A stretch of DNA of 64,000 nucleotides. Origin: CAXSBR01 sp964236495 (GTDB lineage: Bacteria > Actinomycetota > Actinomycetes > Mycobacteriales > Jatrophihabitantaceae). The position numbers and the translations under genes are program-made. The DNA lies in assembly GCA_964236495.1 (NCBI GenBank), contig CAXSBR010000001.1:1-64000 (forward strand). The letters run 5' to 3'. Shown piece after piece: positions 51,064 through 61,160 of the stretch (positions are counted from its first letter, which is position 1; every line of letters starts with the position of its first letter). The notes under the pieces are model-generated. The model saw only the letters and a list, made by a program, of their open reading frames with translations. It had not been told where the DNA came from and did not search any database.

Positions 51064-52359
51064 CTACTCGCGGGCGGCCGAGTGTTCTTCGCTAGCTAGA
51101 TACTCCTCGCTGGCCAGTTTCACACAGGTGGCGAAAACCTCCATCGCCAAGCGAACGTCCTCGACGTCCGGGCGAGTCGGCGCCAACCGGATATTGCTGT
51201 TGTGCGGGTCGTCGCCGTCGGGGAACGCCGCGCCTGCGGGGGTCAGACTGACGCCAACCTCGGCGGCCAACGCCACCACCCGGTCGGCAACGGGCAGCGC
51301 GGTGTCGACGCTGACGAAGTAACCGCCCCGAGGACGGGTCCAGGTCGCAAGGCCGGTGCCCCCCAACTGCTGGCTCAGCACCTCTTCGACGGCGGCGAAT
51401 CTCGGAGCGAGGAGCGCGGCGTGCTCATCCATCAAGCCGGCCAGTCCACCCGGATAGGACTCCAGGAACCGGACGTGGCGCAGCTGTTCTACCTTGTTGG
51501 GTCCGATCGACAGCGCGCCCAGCCACTTGCCGAACGCGGCGATGTTGGCCTGGCTGCTGGCGACGAAGCCCAAGCCGGCACTCGCGAAGGTGATCTTGCT
51601 GGTGGAGGCGAAGACGAAGGCACCGTCCGGATTGCCGGCAGCAGCGACAAGGTCGACGAAGTTGACCGCCACGTCGCGCTCGGTGGCCGACAGGTGATGC
51701 ACGCGGTAGGCGTCGTCGGCGAAGATCGTGAAGTCCGGTGCAGACGCCGTCAGCGCGCTCAGCTGCCGTGCCTTGGCCGGCGAGATCGACTCGCCGCCCG
51801 GGTTGGAGTAGGTGGGCACGAACAGCAGCCCGCGCACCGATTCGTCTGACGCCACCAGGGCCTCGACGGCGTCGATGTCCGGGCCGTCGGCCTGCATGGC
51901 GACGGTGACCAGTTCGAAGCCCAGCGCCTGCAACAAAGTGAAGTGCCGGTCGTAGCCGGGCACGGTGACGATCATCTTCGGCGCGGTGCCGATCCACCGA
52001 CGCTTGCCGCGCGGCCCGCGCAACAGCATCGACGTGAGCACGTGGCTCTGTACTTCGAGGCTGGCGTTGTTCCAGACCAGAACCTGCTCCGCCGGCACGT
52101 CGAGGTACTTGCCCAACAGCGCGCGAGCCTCGGGCAGCCCAGCGGTGCCACCGGGGTAGTTGCGGATATCGATTCCGCTTGCGGTGACCACATCGGACGG
52201 TCCGACCGCCTGCAACAGGTCGGCGGACAGGTCGAAGTCGGCTGAGGAGGGCTGTCCGCGTTGCATGTCGAGCTGCAACGAGCGCGCTTTATAGGCGTTG
52301 TAGGCATCGTGAGCGGCGCGCGTCGGCGATGCCGCCGGCGACGGGGAAACAGTGACCAT
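51064..52359 (-). CDS. PLP-dependent class I/II aminotransferase (Rv3722c/AspB-like)
   Basis: 431 residues. LQLDMQRGQPSSADFDLS at the start and NYPGGTAGLPEAR are characteristic of the mycobacterial Rv3722c (aspartate aminotransferase) group. The PLP lysine lies in STSKITFASAGLGF, and DDAYRVHH gives the Asp/Tyr pair. Substrate assigned by family only. Encoded opposite to the rest of this region and inserted between hadB and tRNA-Trp. Confidence 0.88.
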   Translation of the reverse strand: MVTVSPSPAASPTRAAHDAYNAYKARSLQLDMQRGQPSSADFDLSADLLQAVGPSDVVTASGIDIRNYPGGTAGLPEARALLGKYLDVPAEQVLVWNNASLEVQSHVLTSMLLRGPRGKRRWIGTAPKMIVTVPGYDRHFTLLQALGFELVTVAMQADGPDIDAVEALVASDESVRGLLFVPTYSNPGGESISPAKARQLSALTASAPDFTIFADDAYRVHHLSATERDVAVNFVDLVAAAGNPDGAFVFASTSKITFASAGLGFVASSQANIAAFGKWLGALSIGPNKVEQLRHVRFLESYPGGLAGLMDEHAALLAPRFAAVEEVLSQQLGGTGLATWTRPRGGYFVSVDTALPVADRVVALAAEVGVSLTPAGAAFPDGDDPHNSNIRLAPTRPDVEDVRLAMEVFATCVKLASEEYLASEEHSAARE

Positions 52360-52573
52360 AGGTCAAGGTTATCGGGCATCCGCGACGCTGAAATCCGCTG
52401 ACCGGCCGCTCAGGCCTGCGGCGTACGGGCTCGCGCGGTTGGTGCCCGAACGATGTCAGCCCTACACTTGTGCTCCGGGTCTCCACGGCCGCGCGTCAGC
52501 ATGCTCAGGTTCGATCGCCCCAGTGTCTCGGTGGCCGGCCGGGAGGATGTCGGCTGAGCGATCACAGATACCT

Positions 52574-52646
52574 AGGGGCGTGGCTCAATTGGTAGAGCAC
52601 CGGTCTCCAAAACCGGAGGTTGCAGGTTCAAGTCCTGTCGCCCCTG
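52574..52646 (+). tRNA. tRNA-Trp (anticodon CCA)
   Basis: Acceptor AGGGGCG pairs with CGCCCCT, G as discriminator. T arm GCAGG-TTCAAGT-CCTGT. Loop CTCCAAA holds CCA at 52607-52609. Precedes secE, as in other actinobacteria. Confidence 0.96.
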
Positions 52647-52758
52647 CGCGCTGAGCACCCCGGCTCAGCCAGCTCCCGAACGTTGCTATCTGCACAGCGC
52701 GTCCGGTAGCGCCAGATCCACAGAAAAAGCAGTACGACACCGAGTGGAAGGAGGCGTC

Positions 52759-53124
52759 GTGGCCGACACAGAGATTTCCGGGTTTCCCGAAGTTCCCGAG
52801 ACTCCGGATATGCAAGGCTCCCCTGGAACCCCGAGCACGCCTGAGACTTCCAGAAATTCCAGTACCGCCTTGTCGACGGAGAGCTTCGGCGGCAGCCGAG
52901 CGCGGGTCGAATCCGGCGAAGGCTGGTGGTTGCAGCGGGTGGTGCTGTCCTTCGTCCGGTTCATTCGCGAGATTGTCGCCGAGCTGCGCAAGGTCATCTG
53001 GCCCTCACGCCAGGAGCTCATCACTTACACGACCGTCGTGGTGGTGTTCGTGGTGATCTTGGTCGCGATCGTGGCCGGACTCGACTTCGGATTTGCCCGT
53101 CTCACATTGTGGCTGTTCGGCTGA
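52759..53124 (+). CDS. secE: Preprotein translocase subunit SecE
   Basis: 121 residues. The first 55 residues are Pro/Thr/Ser/Glu-rich. The conserved C-terminal part has IREIVAELRKVIWPSRQEL followed by the single membrane helix VVVVFVVILVAIVAGLDFGF. GTG at 52759 has a GGAAGGAGG ribosome site. SecE is a single-span clamp of the SecYEG channel. Followed by nusG. Confidence 0.95.
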   Translation: MADTEISGFPEVPETPDMQGSPGTPSTPETSRNSSTALSTESFGGSRARVESGEGWWLQRVVLSFVRFIREIVAELRKVIWPSRQELITYTTVVVVFVVILVAIVAGLDFGFARLTLWLFG

Positions 53125-53230
53125 GTCTCGCGCAGTCCGAACGGCGCTGCTACGACGGCGCCGAGGCGCAATCCAGTCGAACGACGCGCCCATCCATCAG
53201 ACGACATCAGACAACTAGGAAGAGAGCGTT

Positions 53231-54217
53231 GTGGCTGACTTTGACACCACGTCCGGCGAGGATGCCGACGCGGACACCCGGCTGGGATCGGTGAACACCG
53301 ACCTGTTTTCGGGCACGGTCGAGACGCACTCACCCGCCGCCACAGAGGCCAATCGCGTCGATGCCGACGTGTTCTCCGCTGGGCAGGGCGGTCGCTCGCG
53401 CACAGACCGAGCGCCACACACCCCCGCCGAGTCAGCAGTAACGACGAGCACGGACGAGCACGTGGATGGACCTACCGAAGACGATCTACCCACAGCTGAC
53501 GACGCACCGGCGGCAGACCCGTTGTCGGCTGCTGCAGCCGAGCTGGGTGCCGACCCGCAGGCTGAGGTTGCTGCGGAGTCTGAGTCCGGCGAGGCGGAAG
53601 AGGACGAAGATCCGGTCGAAACACTGCGCAAGGAACTGCGAACTGCGTTCGGCGACTGGTACGTGGTGCATTCCTATGCCGGCTATGAGAACAAGGTAAA
53701 GACCAACCTCGAGAGCCGCATTCTGTCTCTGGACATGGAGGACTACATCTTCCAGGTCGAGGTTCCGGTGGAGGACGTCGTCGAGATCAAGAACGGCAAG
53801 CGCCAGAACGTGCAGCGCAAGGTGTTCCCGGGTTACATCCTGGTGCGCATGGATCTCAACGACGAGTCATGGGGCGCTGTGCGAAACACCCCAGGCGTCA
53901 CAGGATTCGTCGGGGCGACGTCCAAGCCTTCCCCGCTTTCGATCGACGAGGTATTGAAGATCCTGGCTCCTGCCGTGCAGAAGGCTCCGTCACTGGGCGG
54001 CAGCAAGGGCGGCGCAGCGGGTGAAGCCAAGCAGACGATCGAGGTCGTCGACTTCTCCGTCGGCGAGTCGGTCACCGTCATGGACGGGCCGTTCGCCACC
54101 TTGCCGGCAACGATCAACGAGATCGATCCGCTGCACGGCAAGCTGCAGGTGCTGGTTTCGATCTTCGGCCGGGAAACTCCGGTGGAGTTGACCTTCAGCC
54201 AGGTGGCCAAGCTCTAG
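53231..54217 (+). CDS. nusG: Transcription termination/antitermination protein NusG
   Basis: 328 residues; the NGN domain begins at about residue 141 (GDWYVVHSYAGYENKVKTNLE) and the KOW domain ends VTVMDGPFATLPATINEIDP. The 140 residues before it are acidic and low in hydrophobics, far longer than in most bacteria (the mycobacterial protein is near 240 in total). GTG start with an AGGAAGAGAG site. Binds RNA polymerase and couples it to ribosomes or Rho. Confidence 0.95.
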   Translation: MADFDTTSGEDADADTRLGSVNTDLFSGTVETHSPAATEANRVDADVFSAGQGGRSRTDRAPHTPAESAVTTSTDEHVDGPTEDDLPTADDAPAADPLSAAAAELGADPQAEVAAESESGEAEEDEDPVETLRKELRTAFGDWYVVHSYAGYENKVKTNLESRILSLDMEDYIFQVEVPVEDVVEIKNGKRQNVQRKVFPGYILVRMDLNDESWGAVRNTPGVTGFVGATSKPSPLSIDEVLKILAPAVQKAPSLGGSKGGAAGEAKQTIEVVDFSVGESVTVMDGPFATLPATINEIDPLHGKLQVLVSIFGRETPVELTFSQVAKL

Positions 54218-54319
54218 ATCGGTGGACTCACTCAGCGCTCGCGACTGGCCGGCGCGAACGAACACACTCACCCGCGCATCCAAGCTAGGGCCCGCGCATC
54301 CGAACTAAGGAAAGACGAC

Positions 54320-54754
54320 ATGCCTCCCAAGAGCAAGAAGTTGTCCGCAGTCATCAAGCTGCAAATCAAGGCCGGTCTGGCCAATCCGGCACCGCCGGTG
54401 GGCCCGGCGCTCGGCCAGCACGGTGTGAACATCATGGAGTTCTGCAAGGCTTACAACGCTGCGACCGAGTCCCAGCGCGGTCAGGTCGTGCCGGTGGAGA
54501 TCTCGGTCTACGAAGATCGCTCCTTCACCTTCGTCACCAAGACTCCGCCCGCCGCTCGCTTACTGCTGGCCGCCGCCGGCGTCGACAAAGGCAGCGGCGA
54601 GCCGCACAAGACGAAGGTCGCCAAGGTTTCCCAAGACCAGCTTCGCGAGATCGCTACGACCAAGCTCGAAGACCTCAACGCCAACGACGTCGACCATGCT
54701 ATGAAGATCATCGCCGGCACTGCCCGCTCCATGGGCATCACCGTGGCCGACTGA
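54320..54754 (+). CDS. rplK: 50S ribosomal protein L11
   Basis: 144 residues. KLQIKAGLANPAPPVGPALGQHGVNIMEFCKAYN and FVTKTPPAARLLLAAAG are standard. Part of the stalk base that binds the GTPase-centre rRNA. AAGGAAAGA site before the ATG. Confidence 0.98.
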   Translation: MPPKSKKLSAVIKLQIKAGLANPAPPVGPALGQHGVNIMEFCKAYNAATESQRGQVVPVEISVYEDRSFTFVTKTPPAARLLLAAAGVDKGSGEPHKTKVAKVSQDQLREIATTKLEDLNANDVDHAMKIIAGTARSMGITVAD

Positions 54755-54864
54755 CCCGAGCACCAGCTGTAACAGCACGAACCCCGATCAACGAGCACGA
54801 ACTGATGTGGGAGCAACGCCGATCCGCGGCGCTGCGTCAACACCACTGAGCGAGAGGAAAAGCC

Positions 54865-55581
54865 ATGGCACAACGCAGCAAGGCCTACCGCGAGGCCGCC
54901 GAACTGGTCGACCCGGACAATCTGTATTCGCCGCTGGAGGCCGCGACGATCGCGACCACGATGAAGACGGCGAAGTTCGACGCCACCGTTGAGGTAGCAA
55001 TGCGTCTGGGCGTCGACCCGCGCAAGGCCGACCAGATGGTCCGTGGCACCGTCAGTCTGCCCAACGGCACCGGCAAGACCGTGCGCGTCATCGTGTTCGC
55101 GACTGGTGACAAAGCCGCCGACGCGCAAGCCGCCGGCGCTGACCGGGTGGGCTCGGACGACCTGATTGCCGACATCCAGGGCGGTTTCCTCGACTTCGAC
55201 GCAGCGATTGCCACCCCTGATCAGATGGCGAAGGTAGGTCGCATCGCCCGGGTGCTCGGTCCGCGGGGTCTGATGCCCAACCCCAAAACCGGCACCGTCA
55301 CCCCGGACGTCGCCAAGGCCGTCACCGACATCAAGGGTGGCAAGATCTCCTTCCGCGTCGACAAGCAGGCCAACCTGCACCTCGTGATCGGAAAAGCGTC
55401 GTTCACTCCGCAGCAGCTGGTCGAAAATTACGGCGCCGCGCTGGACGAGATCAGCCGCGCCAAGCCCTCTGCCGCCAAGGGCCGCTACATCCGCAAGGTC
55501 ACCTTCGCCACGACGATGGGCCCGGGTGTTCCGGTGGATCCCAACCGCAGCCGCAATCTGCTCGAGGACGCGGCCGAGTAG
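54865..55581 (+). CDS. rplA: 50S ribosomal protein L1
   Basis: 238 residues, with DPRKADQMVRGTVSLPNGTGKT and LGPRGLMPNPKTGTVTPDV. L1-stalk protein, also a likely translational repressor of the rplK-rplA mRNA. GAGAGGAAA ribosome site before the ATG. Confidence 0.98.
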   Translation: MAQRSKAYREAAELVDPDNLYSPLEAATIATTMKTAKFDATVEVAMRLGVDPRKADQMVRGTVSLPNGTGKTVRVIVFATGDKAADAQAAGADRVGSDDLIADIQGGFLDFDAAIATPDQMAKVGRIARVLGPRGLMPNPKTGTVTPDVAKAVTDIKGGKISFRVDKQANLHLVIGKASFTPQQLVENYGAALDEISRAKPSAAKGRYIRKVTFATTMGPGVPVDPNRSRNLLEDAAE

Positions 55582-55921
55582 TTCGCCGCGCAAGTCAACA
55601 AGCACCATGACGCAAGCCCCGACCAGGTTGGTCGGGGCTTGCGCCGTACCGTGGCACGCCGCCGGGAGTTGCTCGCCTGTCCACCGGCCCGGTATCGTTG
55701 GCAACGGTTCAACCGAAGACCGCTGGCTACTGCGTGCGCACACGCAGTGAACAACTTTTCCGAAGCGTCGGAAGTGGCCCGCGCAGGATGGACGGTTCGA
55801 TCGTTGCGTCGCTTGTTGGCGCCTCAGGTCGCCCCGTGCTCTTGTGCGCCGGGGCATTTTCCTCTCCGCTAGGAATCGGTCGTCGACCACATTCCAGTGC
55901 GATGTTTCGAGAGGAGGAAAT
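55582..55921 (+). promoter_or_regulatory. rplA-rplJ intergenic region with probable L10 (rplJL) leader
   Basis: The 340 bases hold the hairpin at 55611-55643 and then a leader of about 200 bases before rplJ. Features recalling actinobacterial L10 leaders are the AACCGAAGACC and GGACGGTTCGATCG segments and a GC stem (GCCCCG ... CGGGGC, 55831-55855) followed by ATTTTCC. The L10(L12)4 complex normally binds such a leader to repress rplJL. I assigned it by position and pattern; the fold was not computed. Confidence 0.5.
55611..55643 (+). terminator. 15-bp hairpin after rplA
   Basis: CGCAAGCCCCGACCA with its exact complement closes a three-base loop GGT. Located 30 bases beyond the rplA stop. No U-tract follows. 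It would separate rplKA from the rplJ leader. Confidence 0.65.
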
Positions 55922-56683
55922 ATGCCCAACGCTGACAAAGTCTCCGCAGTCGCAGAGCTGGCCGAACACTTCACCGCCTCATCGGCCGCCGTCATCACCG
56001 AGTACCGCGGAATGACCGTGAAGCAGGTCACCACCCTGCGGCGTGCGCTCGGCAACGACACTACGTACGCCGTCGTGAAGAACACGTTGACCAAGCGTGC
56101 AGCGGCCGACGCCGGCTTGACGATCGAGGACTCCCTGCTCACCGGCCCGACAGCGATTGCCTTCATCACCGGTGACCCGGTGCTGGCGGCCAAGGGACTA
56201 CGCGACTTCGCGCGCACCAATCCACAACTGGTGATCAAGGGCGGTCTGCTGGACGGCAAGGCACTCAGTCCGGCCGAGGTCACCAGAATCGCCGATCTGG
56301 ACTCACGCGAGGTGTTGCTGGCCAAGCTGGCCGGCGCTCTCAAGGCGTTGCCGACCCGCGCCGCCGGCCTGTTCCAGGCGCCGCTGTCGCAGATGGCTCG
56401 CCTGGCCAAGGCGCTGGAGGAGAAAAAGCCGGCCGACGCCGCCGCGGTGGCCGATCCGGTCGACGCTGCTCCGGTAGTCGACCTGCCCGAAACCGCACCG
56501 GTCGTCGAGGCTGTCGACGCTGCTCCGGTACCTGATGCTGTCGATACCGCTGCACTGGAAAGTGCACCAGCCCTCGCGTCGGAGGCTGTCCAGGCCCCAG
56601 TCGCCGACGTTGTCGAGCCATCACCGGCACCCGCATCACCCGAGATCGCGACACCCGAGACACCCGCCGAGCCGGCGGAGTAA
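55922..56683 (+). CDS. rplJ: 50S ribosomal protein L10 with long C-terminal tail
   Basis: 253 residues; the usual fold occupies the first 170 (MPNADKVSAVAELAEHF ... LAKALEEKKP). The remaining 83 residues are Ala/Pro/Val/Asp/Glu-rich with VDAAPV repeats and are absent from ordinary L10 (near 175). GAGGAGGAAA precedes the ATG. It anchors the L12 stalk. Confidence 0.95.
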   Translation: MPNADKVSAVAELAEHFTASSAAVITEYRGMTVKQVTTLRRALGNDTTYAVVKNTLTKRAAADAGLTIEDSLLTGPTAIAFITGDPVLAAKGLRDFARTNPQLVIKGGLLDGKALSPAEVTRIADLDSREVLLAKLAGALKALPTRAAGLFQAPLSQMARLAKALEEKKPADAAAVADPVDAAPVVDLPETAPVVEAVDAAPVPDAVDTAALESAPALASEAVQAPVADVVEPSPAPASPEIATPETPAEPAE

Positions 56684-56740
56684 GTACCCCATCACCGAAC
56701 CTCACCGGCTCATCCGGCGAGAAACAGAAAGGACGCCACC

Positions 56741-57130
56741 ATGGCGAAGCTCAGCTCCGACGAGCTGCTCGATGCGTTCAAGGAAATGACGCTGCTCGAG
56801 CTCTCCGATTTCGTCAAGCAGTTCGAAGAAACCTTCGATGTCACTGCGGCCGCTCCGGTGGCAGTGGCTGCCGCGGGTGGCGGCGCGGCCGGCACCCCGG
56901 TTGAGGCTGTGGAGGAGCAGGACGAATTCGACGTTATCCTCGAGGCCGCCGGCGACAAGAAGATCCAGGTCATCAAGGAGGTGCGCACGCTCACCAGCCT
57001 CGGCCTGAAGGAGGCCAAGGACCTGGTCGACGGCGCGCCGAAGCCGGTGCTGGAGAAGGTCGACAAAGCCGCTGCCGCGAAGGCCAAGGATGCCCTCGAG
57101 GCGGCCGGCGCGACGGTTACCGTCAAGTAA
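56741..57130 (+). CDS. rplL: 50S ribosomal protein L7/L12
   Basis: 129 residues with the Ala/Gly-rich hinge (AAPVAVAAAGGG) and the C-terminal domain EFDVILEAAGDKKIQVIKEVR and LTSLGLKEAKDLVDGAPK. Stalk protein that recruits GTPases. Ends before a strong hairpin. Confidence 0.98.
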   Translation: MAKLSSDELLDAFKEMTLLELSDFVKQFEETFDVTAAAPVAVAAAGGGAAGTPVEAVEEQDEFDVILEAAGDKKIQVIKEVRTLTSLGLKEAKDLVDGAPKPVLEKVDKAAAAKAKDALEAAGATVTVK

Positions 57131-57168
57131 CTTGCACTGTCCGGGCCGGCTACGGCCCATCGACCGTC

Positions 57169-57200
57169 ACAGGGCGGCTGCCGAGAGGCAGCCGCCCTGT
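57169..57200 (+). terminator. 14-bp hairpin after rplL
   Basis: ACAGGGCGGCTGCC and its complement close a GAGA tetraloop, 38 bases beyond the rplL stop. No U-tract. Likely partial terminator or processing site before rpoB. Confidence 0.7.
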
Positions 57201-57633
57201 GCTGTCACCGGCCATGTTGGCTCAGAAAGAGTTCCGTCGCGCGCGGCCTGGCGCAGCCGTCCACATCCTCGGCGTGCCGCTTGACTCGCGCCGTAGCAAC
57301 GGGCACGCTGTGACTCGCACGACCTTGCACGATCGCCGTTGCCACATGAGCTGTTACGCGACTGAAATCGGTGCACCAGTACGGCGTATCAACGACCGGG
57401 TAACCGGCGAGGGCTGACCGCACGCCCCGTCGGAATCTGGGGTTTCAGGGTGCCCTAGACACTCGCGCATAGATGCGTTAGACTTCTAGGTTGCGCTGTC
57501 CTCCATCACTCGTCTCTGCCCGTAAGGGTCTGTTTCCCGCTGCCTCGCGCGCGTGAAGCTGCCCGCACGACTGCCGGGTTTGCAGGGCTGCGCCGGTTGA
57601 ATTCGTTTCCGCAAGTCCTTGGAAGGACGCATC
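57201..57633 (+). promoter_or_regulatory. rplL-rpoB intergenic region
   Basis: 433 bases without a gene that I can support. Two 72-codon open frames face each other (57199-57417 and 57205-57423), both Arg/Ala-rich, without convincing ribosome sites. The right part contains the rpoB promoter and an untranslated leader of about 140 bases. Confidence 0.6.
57456..57484 (+). promoter_or_regulatory. Candidate rpoB promoter (-35 TAGACA, 17 bp, -10 TAGACT)
   Basis: TAGACA (57456-57461) and TAGACT (57479-57484) are separated by exactly 17 bases. The -35 differs from TTGACA at one base; the -10 keeps the T, A and final T of the consensus. The transcript would begin near 57491, giving a 140-base leader to the TTG start at 57634. 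No mapping data are available. Confidence 0.5.
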
Positions 57634-61074
<3,441 letters not shown>

Positions 61075-61160
61075 CGAAATGTGAACCGGCCGGATTCGTG
61101 CCGGCCGGTTCACCACAGCTTTTCCTGAACCACCTGCATCGTTACAAGAAGGTAGGAACC

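Noticed and set aside
54508..56409. 633-codon open frame antisense to rplK, rplA and rplJ
   Set aside because: It spans three conserved ribosomal protein genes and their leader on the other strand, which cannot all be spurious.
57199..57423. Two small facing open frames between rplL and rpoB
   Set aside because: Both are Arg/Ala-rich, of equal length on opposite strands, with no ribosome site or recognisable domain; they overlap the terminator and promoter region.
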